Shown here: in pieces, positions 35,235-44,093 of the stretch
How the letters are laid out: every line of letters starts with the position of its first letter
Numbering within the stretch: the first letter of the stretch is position 1
Source of the DNA: Limnohabitans sp. MMS-10A-192
GTDB lineage: Bacteria; Pseudomonadota; Gammaproteobacteria; Burkholderiales; Burkholderiaceae_C
Reading direction: 5' to 3'
NCBI RefSeq assembly: GCF_003063335.1
Contig: NZ_NERX01000003.1
Location: 124,001-188,000, forward strand
DNA length: 64,000 bases
Translations under genes and position numbers: made by a program
The notes under the pieces: model-generated
The model's database searches: none
What the model was told of the DNA's origin: nothing
Seen by the model: only the letters and a program-made list of their open reading frames with translations

Positions 35235-35255
35235 GATTTGTTGTTGTAACAAATC
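35235..35255. repeat. Inverted repeat upstream of the DUF805 gene
   Basis: GATTTGTT-GTTGT-AACAAATC is a perfect 8-bp inverted repeat, 59 bp upstream of the DUF805 ATG and 58 bp after the acyltransferase stop. The low GC and lack of a T-run suggest a protein-binding site more than a terminator. Confidence 0.45.
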
Positions 35256-35313
35256 ATGCAAGGGCCAACAGCCTGCGCTGCACAGGGCACAAGACAGGCC
35301 ATGACAAGCCGAA

Positions 35314-36054
35314 CTAGGATGCGTCGCGCAAGCGGATGATGTCTTGTCTCAGGTCTTGCGCCCAAGCGCGGCGATCGCGGCCGTTGGCGGTTTGGACTTC
35401 GCCAAAATGCACCACGGCCATGATGCGCGATGCGGTCAAGGTGCGCCACATGGAGCCGATCAGTGTGTCATCTCCGATGTAGCACGGGGCATAGCTGGGC
35501 TCGCCAGAATCGGCATCGATGAACTTGAGTGACATCGGCTGCACCGGGGCATCGGCCTGAATGGCTGACTGGATCAGGTTGGCGTGAAAGGGCAGCAAGT
35601 CTCGGCCATCGCTGGTGGTGCCTTCGGGGAATACGGCCACCACGTCGCCCTCCTTCATCGCATCGGCCATGTCCTTGACCATGCGCAGCGCGTCTTTGCG
35701 GCTGTTGCGCTCGATGAACAAGGTCGAAGAGCCGGTGGCCAACATGCCAATCAAGGGCCAGTCTCGGATGTCGGACTTGGCCACAAAGCGGCAATGCCGT
35801 GCTGCATGAATGACCGAGATGTCCAGCCAGGAAATGTGGTTGGCCACCATCAGCGCAGGGCCGTTCAAGACCGGTTGCCCAAGCACCTTCAGGTGGATGT
35901 CCCACAGCGCCAGAAACTGCAAGGACCAGGCCTGAACGCGCATTTCCCGCTGCTCAACGCTGAGCTGCGGAAAGTGCGCATGAATCCACCACATGCCCAC
36001 GACCACGTGCCACAGGCCGCGCAAGAGTTTCCAAATCGCACGCAAGGATTTCAT
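35314..36054 (-). CDS. 1-acyl-sn-glycerol-3-phosphate acyltransferase-like protein (PlsC family)
   Basis: A 246-residue membrane-associated acyltransferase with the H-x4-D catalytic motif in NHISWLD, the phosphate-binding motif FPEGTTSDG, and the LFIERNSR block. An N-terminal amphipathic or membrane helix is present. The family transfers acyl groups to lysophosphatidate or related acceptors such as ornithine lipid precursors. It lies 30 bp downstream of the pyrC' gene on the same strand, so it may be the last gene of the pyr transcript. ATG 36054 is preferred to a TTG at 36060. Confidence 0.88.
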   Translation of the reverse strand: MKSLRAIWKLLRGLWHVVVGMWWIHAHFPQLSVEQREMRVQAWSLQFLALWDIHLKVLGQPVLNGPALMVANHISWLDISVIHAARHCRFVAKSDIRDWPLIGMLATGSSTLFIERNSRKDALRMVKDMADAMKEGDVVAVFPEGTTSDGRDLLPFHANLIQSAIQADAPVQPMSLKFIDADSGEPSYAPCYIGDDTLIGSMWRTLTASRIMAVVHFGEVQTANGRDRRAWAQDLRQDIIRLRDAS

Positions 36055-36084
36055 GCACAAGTGCTGGTCAACCCAGGTTCGAGG

Positions 36085-37377
36085 TCAAGCCTCGAACGCC
36101 ACATGCCCACCGACCACTGTTGCGCGCACGCGGCCGGGCAACTCGTAGCCCGAAAACGGTGTGCTCTTGCCTTGGCTGCGCAAGACCTCGCCCGAAACCA
36201 GCCAGTGGCCCTCGTCCGACAACACGCACACATCGGCCACACCGCCAACGGCCAACTGACCCACCGAGTCCTGCAAGGTGCCCAGCGACGCGCCCAGCAC
36301 ACGGGCCGGCTCGGCCGTGATGCGCGATAACACTTGGGGCAAAGGCACGCCCGCGTCTTGACCCCACTTGAGGGCCAGACTCCAGAGCAGTTCCATGCCG
36401 GTGGCACCGGGCTCCGCCTCGGCAAAAGGCAAGGCCTTGGCGTCGGCATCGACCGGGGTGTGGTCCGACACCAGCGCGTCGAGCGTGCCATCGGCCAGGC
36501 CTACACGCAACGCATCGCGGTCGCGTTGTTGGCGCAGCACGGGCGTGAGGCGCGCACGGCTGTCAAAGTAGCCCATGTCGGCATCGGTCAAGTGCAGCGA
36601 GTTGATGCTCACATCGGCCGTGACCGGCAGGCCCTCGGCCTTGGCCTGACGCACCAGATCCACACCCTGGGCGCTGCTGATGCGGCACAGGTGCACGCGG
36701 GCACGGGTACTGCGCACCAGCTCAAAAATCGTGTGCAGGGCAATCGTCTCGGCGGCCACCGACACGCCCGACAAACCCATGCGTGTGGCCAACGGGCCAC
36801 TGGCTGCCACGCCTTTGCCCAGGTGCAGCTCTTGCGGACGCAGCCAGACCGTGAAGCCAAAAGTGCTGGCGTATTGCAGGGCGCGTTGCAGCACCTGCGT
36901 GCTGGGGATCGGCACCTCGGCCTGAGAAAAACCCACACAACCTGCGGCCGTGAGCTGACCCATTTCGGTCAGCACATCGCCTTTCAGGCCGACCGTCAAT
37001 GCGCCCAAAGGCAGCACACGGGCCTGGTGCAATTTTTCGGCACGGTAGCGCAGCATCTCGACCAAGCCGGGCTCGTCCAGCACCGGGTCTGTGTCGGGCG
37101 AGCAGACCAAGCTGGTCACCCCACCGGCCACGGCAGCGGCCATTTCGCTTTCCAGCATGCCCGCGTGTTCCTGGCCGGGCTCACGCAAGCGTGCCGCCAG
37201 GTCCACCAGTCCGGGCGCCACGATGCAGCCCTTGGCGTCGATCACGCGCTTGGGGGTGAAGTCAGCAGGCACTTGGCCCATGGCCACAATGCGGCCTGCC
37301 GCAATGGCCAGGTCCACTTTTTGGTCAAAGCCGCTGGCGGGGTCGATGACGCGGCCGTTTTGTATCAGGATCTTCAT
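36085..37377 (-). CDS. pyrC': Inactive dihydroorotase homologue PyrC' (PyrX)
   Basis: A 430-residue amidohydrolase of the dihydroorotase family. The metal-binding motif normally D-L-H-x-H-L-R-E-P-G reads D-L-A-A-R-L-R-E-P-G here (residues 59-68). Both zinc-ligand histidines, expected at 61 and 63, are gone, while the later SDHTP motif remains. In Pseudomonas a similarly inactive PyrC' is required for assembly and activity of aspartate transcarbamoylase. The same gene order pyrR-pyrB-pyrC' is present here, 10 bp from pyrB. A true dihydroorotase must be encoded elsewhere. Confidence 0.9.
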   Translation of the reverse strand: MKILIQNGRVIDPASGFDQKVDLAIAAGRIVAMGQVPADFTPKRVIDAKGCIVAPGLVDLAARLREPGQEHAGMLESEMAAAVAGGVTSLVCSPDTDPVLDEPGLVEMLRYRAEKLHQARVLPLGALTVGLKGDVLTEMGQLTAAGCVGFSQAEVPIPSTQVLQRALQYASTFGFTVWLRPQELHLGKGVAASGPLATRMGLSGVSVAAETIALHTIFELVRSTRARVHLCRISSAQGVDLVRQAKAEGLPVTADVSINSLHLTDADMGYFDSRARLTPVLRQQRDRDALRVGLADGTLDALVSDHTPVDADAKALPFAEAEPGATGMELLWSLALKWGQDAGVPLPQVLSRITAEPARVLGASLGTLQDSVGQLAVGGVADVCVLSDEGHWLVSGEVLRSQGKSTPFSGYELPGRVRATVVGGHVAFEA

Positions 37378-37387
37378 GTTCTTGTCC

Positions 37388-38353
37388 TTATGCCTCGTTG
37401 CCCGCGACGATGCTCATCACCGCCATGCGCACGGCGATGCCGAAGGTCACCTGAGGCAAGATCACGCTTTGCTGGCCGTCGACCACGGCCGAGTCGATTT
37501 CGACGCCGCGGTTGATCGGGCCGGGATGCATGACGATGGCGTCGGGCTTGGCCAGTTGCAGTTTCTCCGGCGTGAGGCCAAAGCTCTCGAAGTATTCCTG
37601 GCTGGAGGGCAGCAACGCGCCACTCATGCGCTCGTTTTGCAGGCGCAGCATGATGACCACGTCGCAGCCCTTGATGCCCTCTTCGAGATTGTTGAACACG
37701 CGCACGCCCATCTGGGCCATATCGGCAGGCACCAAAGTCTTGGGGCCGACCACGCGCACTTCGGCGCAACCCAAGGTGGTGAGGGCATGAATATCCGAGC
37801 GCGCCACCCGCGAGTGCAGCACATCTCCCACGATGGCCACGGTGAGGTTGGCAAAGTCTTTTTTGTAGTGCCGGATGGTGTACATGTCCAGCAGCGCTTG
37901 CGTGGGGTGGGCGTGGCGCCCGTCACCCGCGTTGACCACGTGCACATGGGGGGCAACGTGTTGCGCAATCAGATAGGGCGCGCCGGATTCGCTGTGGCGC
38001 ACCACAAAAATGTCGGCAGCCATGGCGCTCAGGTTGGCGATGGTGTCGAGCAGCGATTCGCCTTTGCTGGCCGAAGAGCGGGCGATGTCGAGCGTGTAGA
38101 CGTCGGCCGAGAGGCGCGTGGCCGCGATGTCAAAAGTGGTGCGGGTGCGGGTGCTGTTTTCAAAGAACAGGTTGAACACGCTCTTGCCGCGCAAGAGAGG
38201 CACCTTTTTGACTTCGCGGTCGTTGACGCTGACAAAACTCGATGCGGTGTCGAGGATGTGCGTGAGGATGTCCTTGGACAAGCCTTCGGTGGAGAGCAGG
38301 TGGATCAGCTCGCCGTTCTTGTTGAGTTGGGGGTTGTTGCGTTTGTAGAGCAT
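37388..38353 (-). CDS. pyrB: Aspartate carbamoyltransferase catalytic chain
   Basis: A 321-residue enzyme for the committed step of pyrimidine synthesis. The carbamoyl-phosphate motif is in [20 protein letters not shown] is present, and [10 protein letters not shown] lies near the end. No regulatory PyrI gene follows; instead the inactive PyrC' does, as in class A (dodecameric) ATCases. ATG 38353 begins [11 protein letters not shown], fitting the family. A longer frame upstream has no support. It lies 16 bp after pyrR. Confidence 0.97.
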   Translation of the reverse strand: MLYKRNNPQLNKNGELIHLLSTEGLSKDILTHILDTASSFVSVNDREVKKVPLLRGKSVFNLFFENSTRTRTTFDIAATRLSADVYTLDIARSSASKGESLLDTIANLSAMAADIFVVRHSESGAPYLIAQHVAPHVHVVNAGDGRHAHPTQALLDMYTIRHYKKDFANLTVAIVGDVLHSRVARSDIHALTTLGCAEVRVVGPKTLVPADMAQMGVRVFNNLEEGIKGCDVVIMLRLQNERMSGALLPSSQEYFESFGLTPEKLQLAKPDAIVMHPGPINRGVEIDSAVVDGQQSVILPQVTFGIAVRMAVMSIVAGNEA

Positions 38354-38369
38354 CTTGTTCTCACCTCGA

Positions 38370-38870
38370 TCAGGCTTTGTTCTCCACGTCAAAACTGAAA
38401 TTGCCCGCCGCGTCGCGGGCCAGCGCCAGCGATTGCGTCTCGGGCAAAGTCACGCGGGCAGCGGCGTAGTCGGCCTGCACCGGCAGCTGACGCCCGCCGC
38501 GATCGACCAGCACCGCCAGCTGCACACGGGCGGGGCGACCGTAGTCAAAAATCTCGTTGAGCACTGCACGGATGGTGCGGCCGGTGTAGAGCACATCGTC
38601 GAGCACCAGGATGTCGGCGCCGTCCACCTCGAAGGGCAGGCTGGTCTGGCCACCTGCCGACAGGCCACGCTGGGCATAGTCGTCGCGGTGCATGACCGAA
38701 GACACCTGGCCCGACTCGCCGGGCAAGCCCAAGTCGCGCTGCAATCGTTCGGCCAGCCAGGCGCCGCCTGAGGTGATGCCGACCAGGCGGGTGTTGGCCT
38801 GGCACAAGCTGCGCACACTGCGCAACAGCTCCAGGTACAAGGCCTCGGCGTTCAGGGCCAATGCGCTCAT
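38370..38870 (-). CDS. pyrR: Pyrimidine regulator/uracil phosphoribosyltransferase PyrR
   Basis: A 166-residue phosphoribosyltransferase-fold protein with the PRPP loop [14 protein letters not shown] and the family segment [14 protein letters not shown]. PyrR in Gram-positives binds pyr mRNA; in Pseudomonas it is needed for pyr expression. It overlaps ruvX by 4 bp and precedes pyrB. No obvious attenuator with a T-run was found between pyrR and pyrB (16 bp only). Confidence 0.95.
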   Translation of the reverse strand: MSALALNAEALYLELLRSVRSLCQANTRLVGITSGGAWLAERLQRDLGLPGESGQVSSVMHRDDYAQRGLSAGGQTSLPFEVDGADILVLDDVLYTGRTIRAVLNEIFDYGRPARVQLAVLVDRGGRQLPVQADYAAARVTLPETQSLALARDAAGNFSFDVENKA

Positions 38871-39280
38871 GGAAGGCTCCTCAAAAATTGGTCAAGAATG
38901 ATGGCGGCTGCCGCGGCATCGGCATCTTTGGCGCCATAGGAATGGGCTTCGGTGGTGGTGTAACGCTCGTCCACCTCGTACACCGACAGGCCAAAACGGC
39001 CGCGCAACTGGCGACCGAACTTGCGGGCTCGCAAGGTGTTTTCGTGTTCGCCGCCGTCGGGGTGGGTCGGCACGCCGATCACCAGCGCGTCGGGCTGCCA
39101 CTCTTTGATGCGTTTGGCGATGTGCTCAAAACGGGCATCGCCCTCGGCGGCAATCGTGCCTTGCGGGGTGGCGGTTTTCATGAAGCGGTTGCCCACGGCC
39201 ACGCCGGTGCGCTTGAGGCCGTAGTCAAAGGCCAAAAAACTTTGTTGCGATGCCGGGACAGTGACGGGCGTATCGCTCAT
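38867..39280 (-). CDS. ruvX: Putative pre-16S rRNA nuclease YqgF/RuvX
   Basis: A 137-residue RNase H-fold protein with the first acidic motif FLAFDYGLKRTGVAVGN, the second DALVIGVPTHPDGG and the third region VDERYTTTEAH. YqgF processes the 5' end of 16S rRNA in E. coli. It overlaps algH at its start and pyrR at its end by 4 bp each, so the three are translationally coupled. Confidence 0.96.
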   Translation of the reverse strand: MSDTPVTVPASQQSFLAFDYGLKRTGVAVGNRFMKTATPQGTIAAEGDARFEHIAKRIKEWQPDALVIGVPTHPDGGEHENTLRARKFGRQLRGRFGLSVYEVDERYTTTEAHSYGAKDADAAAAAIILDQFLRSLP

Positions 39281-39876
39281 GCATGCCCCGCTTCTGGCGA
39301 GAGCATCCAGCTTTTCAGGCCGAGTAAGTCCAGGGCGCGGTCATAGCGCTCGGCCATGGGCACATCGAAGATCACTTCCTCCGAGGCGGGCACGGTCAGC
39401 CAGGTGTTTTCGGCCAACTCCGATTCGAGCTGCCCTTCACCCCAGGACGAATAGCCCAAGGTCACCAACACGCGGCGCGGGCCTGCGCCTGAGGACAAGG
39501 CTTCGAGCACATCGCGCGAAGTGGTCATCTCCAGACCTCCGGGCACAGCAAGGGTGGAGGCGTAAATCGAGCCGCCGTCTTCCTGAGGTTTTTCCATGCG
39601 GATCGGGTCGTGCAGCACAAAGCCGCGCTCGGTCTGCACCGGGCCGCCTTGCGAGACCGGGCTTTGCATCAGGTCTTCACGGCGCAGGGGCAAGTCCACC
39701 TTGTCGAACAGGTGGCGCATGCTGATGTCGGCGGGTTTGTTGATGATCAGGCCCATGGCACCGCGTGGGCTGTGTTCGCACATGTACACCACGCTGCGGG
39801 CAAAAGTCTCGTCCTCCAACCCGGGCATGGCGATCAGGAAATGATGCTTGAGGTCAATGGAGGCACAATCGGTCAT
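39277..39876 (-). CDS. algH: YqgE/AlgH family protein
   Basis: A 199-residue protein of the UPF0301 family. It has LKHHFLIAMPGLEDETFARSVVYMCEHS at the start, GAMGLIINKP, GGPV and LGYSSWGEGQLESELAENTWL. It is the first gene of the yqgE-yqgF-pyrR-pyrB-pyrC' run, an order also known in Pseudomonas. The molecular function is not established; AlgH affects alginate regulation in P. aeruginosa. The photolyase gene is divergent 74 bp away. Confidence 0.95.
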   Translation of the reverse strand: MTDCASIDLKHHFLIAMPGLEDETFARSVVYMCEHSPRGAMGLIINKPADISMRHLFDKVDLPLRREDLMQSPVSQGGPVQTERGFVLHDPIRMEKPQEDGGSIYASTLAVPGGLEMTTSRDVLEALSSGAGPRRVLVTLGYSSWGEGQLESELAENTWLTVPASEEVIFDVPMAERYDRALDLLGLKSWMLSPEAGHA

Positions 39877-39950
39877 GCGCTGATTTTAACGGCCCTGCCC
39901 CCGAGGAATGGCCAGCCAGCGCACTTATTGATCCAACCAGGCGGCCTCTC

Positions 39951-41426
39951 ATGGAAACCACATTTTCGAGCGGCTTGGTCTGGCTGCGGCGCGACCTGCG
40001 CGTGGCCGACCACGCTGCGCTGTACCACGCGCTCAAACACTGCCAACGGGTGCATGTGGCCTTTGTGTTTGACACCGCCATCCTGGACAAACTGCCCCGC
40101 GCGGACCGCCGCGTCGAGTTCATCCGCGAATCGCTGGTGGAGGTCGATGAACAGCTGCGCCAATTGGCCGGGCACCCGCAGGCCGGCCTGATCGTGCGGC
40201 ACGGCGTGGCACAAGACAAAATCCCCAAGCTGGCCCATCACCTGCAGGTGCAAGCGGTGTTTGCCAACCACGACGACGAGCCCGATGCGCTGGCGCGCGA
40301 CATCCAGGTGCGCGGGCACCTGGCGGACCACGGCATCGTGCTGCACACCTACAAAGACCATGTGATTTTTGAGCGCAACGAGGTGCTGACCCAGATGGGC
40401 AAGCCATTTGCCGTGTTCACCCCCTACAAAAACGCTTGGCTCAAGAAAGTCACCCCCGATGACCTGCAGGCCTACCCGGTCGAACAGTACGCCCATCACC
40501 TGGCCCCGCGCCCGGACAACCTGGCCCAGCCTGTGCCCGCCTTGCAGGATCTCGATTTCGAGGCCACCAACCTGAAGGCCCTGAAAATCCCGACGGGGGA
40601 ATCCGGCGGTCAGGCTTTGCTCAGCGATTTTTTGACCCGCATCGACCAATACGAAGACACGCGCAACTTCCCAGCGGTCAAAGGCCCCAGCTACCTGAGC
40701 GTGCATCTGCGCTTTGGCACCGTATCGATCCGCCAACTGGCCCGCGAGGCCCATGCCCGCATGGCGGCGGGCAGTGCGGGCGCAGCGGTGTGGCTGTCCG
40801 AATTGATCTGGCGCGACTTTTATGTGCAGGTGATGCACAACTTTGCGCAGGTGGGCCATGGCCAGAGTTTCAAGCCCGAATACGACACCATCCAATGGGA
40901 GCACGGCACGCATGCCCACAAGTTGTTTGACGCCTGGTGCGAAGCCCGCACCGGCTACCCGCTGGTGGACGCGGCCATGCGCCAGCTGAACCAGACCGGC
41001 TACATGCACAACCGCCTGCGCATGGTGGTGGCGAGTTTTCTGGTCAAGGATTTGGGCATCGACTGGCGCTGGGGCGAACGCTACTTTGCAGAGCACCTGA
41101 ACGACTTCGATTGGTCGGCCAACAACGGCGGCTGGCAGTGGGCCAGCTCCAGCGGATGCGATGCACAGCCCTACTTCCGCATCTTCAACCCGATCAGCCA
41201 AAGCGAGAAGTTTGACCCCGAGGGCAAGTTCATCCGCCGCTACGTGCCCGAGCTCACACAGTTGCCCTCGGCAGCGCTGCACGCGCCCTGGCTGGCCAAG
41301 CCGCTGGAGTTGCAAACTGCCGAGGTGGTGATCGGAAAGACCTACCCGGCACCGATCGTGGACCACGCCGAAGCCCGCGAAAAAACGCTGGCGCGCTATG
41401 CGGTGGTCAAGAAAAAAGCCGCGTGA
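39951..41426 (+). CDS. phr: Deoxyribodipyrimidine photolyase (class I CPD)
   Basis: A 491-residue photolyase/cryptochrome family protein. The N-terminal antenna domain starts LVWLRRDLRVADHAALYHAL. The C-terminal FAD domain contains LSVHLRFGTVSIRQL, WLSELIWRDFYVQVM, YPLVDAAMRQLNQTGYMHNR and NNGGWQWASSSGCDAQPYFRIFNP, all strongly conserved in class I CPD photolyases. It repairs cyclobutane pyrimidine dimers with blue light, which suits a bacterium of sunlit water. Its stop codon lies inside a hairpin that may terminate the opposite rubredoxin transcript. Confidence 0.97.
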   Translation: METTFSSGLVWLRRDLRVADHAALYHALKHCQRVHVAFVFDTAILDKLPRADRRVEFIRESLVEVDEQLRQLAGHPQAGLIVRHGVAQDKIPKLAHHLQVQAVFANHDDEPDALARDIQVRGHLADHGIVLHTYKDHVIFERNEVLTQMGKPFAVFTPYKNAWLKKVTPDDLQAYPVEQYAHHLAPRPDNLAQPVPALQDLDFEATNLKALKIPTGESGGQALLSDFLTRIDQYEDTRNFPAVKGPSYLSVHLRFGTVSIRQLAREAHARMAAGSAGAAVWLSELIWRDFYVQVMHNFAQVGHGQSFKPEYDTIQWEHGTHAHKLFDAWCEARTGYPLVDAAMRQLNQTGYMHNRLRMVVASFLVKDLGIDWRWGERYFAEHLNDFDWSANNGGWQWASSSGCDAQPYFRIFNPISQSEKFDPEGKFIRRYVPELTQLPSAALHAPWLAKPLELQTAEVVIGKTYPAPIVDHAEAREKTLARYAVVKKKAA

Positions 41427-41437
41427 TCAGGCGGCTT
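41412..41437 (-). terminator. Hairpin terminating the rubredoxin transcript
   Basis: On the minus strand AAGCCGC and GCGGCTT pair around an 8-base loop, followed by six T. It overlaps the end of the phr coding sequence and lies downstream of rubredoxin. Confidence 0.55.
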
Positions 41438-41453
41438 GTCTGACTTGATGCTT

Positions 41454-41537
41454 GTCATGGCGAGGCGCGCAGCGACGTAGCCATCCAGCTGCTGCGCTTG
41501 TTCACACATTGGATCGCCACGCTTCGCTCGCGATGAC
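41454..41537. repeat. Dispersed palindromic repeat of the GTCATxGCGAG type
   Basis: Left arm starting GTCATGGCGAGGCG and right arm ending CGCTCGCGATGAC form an 84-bp imperfect inverted repeat around a spacer of about 20 bases. This resembles small intergenic palindromes found scattered in many proteobacterial genomes. It sits between the convergent phr and rubredoxin genes. Confidence 0.65.
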
Positions 41538-41553
41538 CCTCATCCCTGAGCGA

Positions 41554-41724
41554 TCAGATCGCCACCATCTCGAAATCTTCTTTGCGGGCCGCGCATTCGG
41601 GGCAAGTCCAGTTCATGGGCACGTCTTCCCATTTGGTGCCGGGCGCAATGCCATGCTCGGGGTCGCCCTCGGCTTCGTCGTAAATCCAGCCGCAAATCAG
41701 GCACATCCAGGTTTTGTGTTCCAT
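41554..41724 (-). CDS. Rubredoxin
   Basis: A 56-residue protein beginning MEHKTWMCLICGWIYDEAEG. It has C-x-x-C-G near the start, DPEHGIAPGTKWEDVP in the middle, and WTCPECAARKEDFEMV at the end. The four cysteines hold one iron. The second loop reads CPECA instead of the usual CPxCG. Rubredoxins pass electrons in the cytoplasm. The gene is divergent from thiD across about 100 bp, an arrangement common in Burkholderiales. Confidence 0.93.
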   Translation of the reverse strand: MEHKTWMCLICGWIYDEAEGDPEHGIAPGTKWEDVPMNWTCPECAARKEDFEMVAI

Positions 41725-41827
41725 CACAGTGTCGCAATCAGAGAGTCGAATAGAATGAATTGGATTGTATCGGGCCGCATCGCAGGCCCGGCTGAAGACC
41801 TTCTGAAGCCCACTGCCATTCGCTTTT

Positions 41828-42778
41828 ATGACCGATCACAACCCCAAATCTCCTACCCCCGACAACGATGCACCGGATGCCGAAGAATCGGCCGGTCTGG
41901 CCTGCATCCTGTCGTTCAACGCCAACGACCCCAGCGGCGCGGGGGGCCTGACCTGTGACGCCACGGCCATGGCCTCGGTCGGCGCGCATTGCCTGCCGGT
42001 GTGCACTGGCGCCTATGTGCGCGACACCAGCAACATCACCGACTTTTACCCGCTGGACGAAGAAGCCGTGGACGATCAGGCCCGCACCGTGGCCGAAGAC
42101 ATGCCGGTGCAGGTCATCAAGGTCGGCTTTGTGGGCACCCCTGAAAACCTGGCCGCGATTGCCGAGCTGGCCGACGATTACGACGGTGTGCCAGTCGTCG
42201 CCTACATGCCCAACCTGTCCTGGTGGGAAGACCAAAAGATCGACGCATATCTGGACGCCTTCCGTGAATTGCTGCTGCCCCAAACCAGCGTGCTGGTGGG
42301 CCACCACAGCACCTTGCGCCGCTGGCTGCTGCCCGACTGGACGGGCGAGCGCAACCCCGGTCCACGCGACATTGCCAAAGCGGCCGCAGAGCTGGGCGTG
42401 CCGTTCACATTGGTGACCGGCCTGCCCTTGCCTGAACAACACATCGACAACGCGCTGGCCTCGCCCGAGACGGTGATCAGCCACGAGAAGTTTGAGCGCA
42501 TCGAAGCGGTGTTTGCAGGCGCTGGCGACACGCTGACGGCCGCACTGGCGGCGCTGCTGGCCACCGGCATGGATCTGCCCGAAGCCACCAGCGAAGCGCT
42601 GCACTACCTGGACCGTTGCCTGGACGAAGGCTTTCGCCCTGGCATGGGCCAGGTCATTCCGGACCGCCTGTTCTGGGCGCTGCCCGAAGGCGAAGAAACC
42701 GACGAGGACGATGAAGACCCTGATGCCCACCCCGGCGCGGATTACTTCGAAGTGCCTTTCAACGAAACCAAACACTGA
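41828..42778 (+). CDS. thiD: Hydroxymethylpyrimidine/phosphomethylpyrimidine kinase ThiD-like
   Basis: A 316-residue ribokinase-fold enzyme. ILSFNANDPSGAGGLTCDATAMASVGAH is the typical substrate-binding start, and FAGAGDTLTAALAALLATG is the anion-hole motif with the catalytic aspartate. It phosphorylates HMP and HMP-P in thiamine synthesis. The N-terminal 25 residues are an acidic extension. The C-terminal tail is also very acidic (ETDEDDEDPDAH), which is not usual for ThiD. hemL follows after 15 bp on the same strand. Confidence 0.88.
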   Translation: MTDHNPKSPTPDNDAPDAEESAGLACILSFNANDPSGAGGLTCDATAMASVGAHCLPVCTGAYVRDTSNITDFYPLDEEAVDDQARTVAEDMPVQVIKVGFVGTPENLAAIAELADDYDGVPVVAYMPNLSWWEDQKIDAYLDAFRELLLPQTSVLVGHHSTLRRWLLPDWTGERNPGPRDIAKAAAELGVPFTLVTGLPLPEQHIDNALASPETVISHEKFERIEAVFAGAGDTLTAALAALLATGMDLPEATSEALHYLDRCLDEGFRPGMGQVIPDRLFWALPEGEETDEDDEDPDAHPGADYFEVPFNETKH

Positions 42779-42793
42779 TTCAGGAGACCGAAC

Positions 42794-44089
42794 ATGACCG
42801 ACCGCAACCAAGAACTGTTTGACCGCGCCGCCCAAGTGATCCCCGGTGGCGTGAACTCGCCTGTGCGCGCCTTCCGCGCCGTGGGCGGCACACCCCGCTT
42901 TGTGCAACGTGCGCAAGGCGCTTATTTTTGGGATGCCAACGGTCAGAAATACATCGACTACATCGGCTCCTGGGGCCCCATGATCCTGGGCCACGGCAAC
43001 CCGGTGGTGCTCGAAGCGGTGCAAAAAGCCGCGCTCGATGGCTTTTCGTTTGGCGCACCCACCGAGCGCGAGATTGAGCTGGCCGAAGAAATTTTGAAGC
43101 ACGTGCCCTCGATGGAAATGGTGCGCCTGGTCAGCTCGGGCACCGAAGCGGGCATGAGCGCGCTGCGCCTGGCACGCGGCGCCACAGGCCGCAACAAGTT
43201 CATCAAGTTCGAAGGCTGCTACCACGGCCACGCCGATGCGCTGCTGGTCAAAGCCGGCTCGGGCTTGGCCACCTTTGGCAACCCCACCAGCGCGGGTGTG
43301 CCGCCCGAGGTGGTGCGTGACACGCTGGTGCTGGAGTACAACAACATCGAGCAACTCGAAGAAGCCTTCAAGTTGCACGGCAAGGAACTGGCCTGCGTGA
43401 TGATCGAGCCCATCGCGGGCAACATGAACTTTGTGCGCGCTTCCGTGCCCTTCATGAAGCGCTGCCGCGAGCTGTGCACCGAACACGGCGCGCTGTTTGT
43501 GTTTGACGAAGTGATGTCTGGATTCCGTGTGGCGCTCGGTTCTGCCCAAAGCGTTTACGCCCAATTGATCCCTGGCTTCAAACCTGACATGACGGTATTG
43601 GGCAAGGTCATTGGCGGCGGCATGCCCCTGGCGGCCTTTGGTGGTCCGCGCGAAATCATGCGCCAGTTGGCGCCCACCGGCCCGGTCTACCAAGCAGGCA
43701 CCCTGAGTGGCAACCCCGTGGCCACGGCTTGCGGTTTGGCCACGCTGCGTGAAATTGCCAAGCCTGGCTTCTTTGACGCTTTGAGCGCCCGCACCCAAAG
43801 TCTGGTCGATGGCCTCAAAGGTGCTGCCGCTGAAGCTGGTGTGCCTTTTGCCGCCGATTGCCAGGGCGGCATGTTTGGCTTCTTCTTGTTGCCTGAGTTG
43901 CCACAAAACTACGCCAAGGTCATGACCAGCGACAGCCCCAAGTTCAACAAGTTATTCCACGGTCTGCTGGACCGTGGTGTGTACATCGCGCCTGCGCTGT
44001 ACGAAGCCGGTTTTGTGAGCGCAGCCCACACCGACGCCGACATCGCCGAGACCGTGCGGGTGGCCAGCGAGGTGTTCAAAACACTTTGA
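42794..44089 (+). CDS. hemL: Glutamate-1-semialdehyde 2,1-aminomutase
   Basis: A 431-residue PLP enzyme of the C5 haem pathway, converting glutamate-1-semialdehyde to 5-aminolevulinate. The start [26 protein letters not shown] is diagnostic. The PLP lysine is in [17 protein letters not shown], and the aspartate motif is [11 protein letters not shown]. Length is standard. It has a CAGGAG ribosome binding site and is probably co-transcribed with thiD. Confidence 0.98.
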   Translation: MTDRNQELFDRAAQVIPGGVNSPVRAFRAVGGTPRFVQRAQGAYFWDANGQKYIDYIGSWGPMILGHGNPVVLEAVQKAALDGFSFGAPTEREIELAEEILKHVPSMEMVRLVSSGTEAGMSALRLARGATGRNKFIKFEGCYHGHADALLVKAGSGLATFGNPTSAGVPPEVVRDTLVLEYNNIEQLEEAFKLHGKELACVMIEPIAGNMNFVRASVPFMKRCRELCTEHGALFVFDEVMSGFRVALGSAQSVYAQLIPGFKPDMTVLGKVIGGGMPLAAFGGPREIMRQLAPTGPVYQAGTLSGNPVATACGLATLREIAKPGFFDALSARTQSLVDGLKGAAAEAGVPFAADCQGGMFGFFLLPELPQNYAKVMTSDSPKFNKLFHGLLDRGVYIAPALYEAGFVSAAHTDADIAETVRVASEVFKTL

Positions 44090-44093
44090 TCAA

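Noticed and set aside
38354..38369. Possible PyrR-dependent attenuator ahead of pyrB
   Set aside because: Only 16 bp separate pyrR and pyrB, with no hairpin plus T-run, so there is no room for a classical attenuator.
41738..43906. Open frame of 722 codons opposite thiD and hemL
   Set aside because: It spans two well-supported genes on the other strand and has shadow-like composition.
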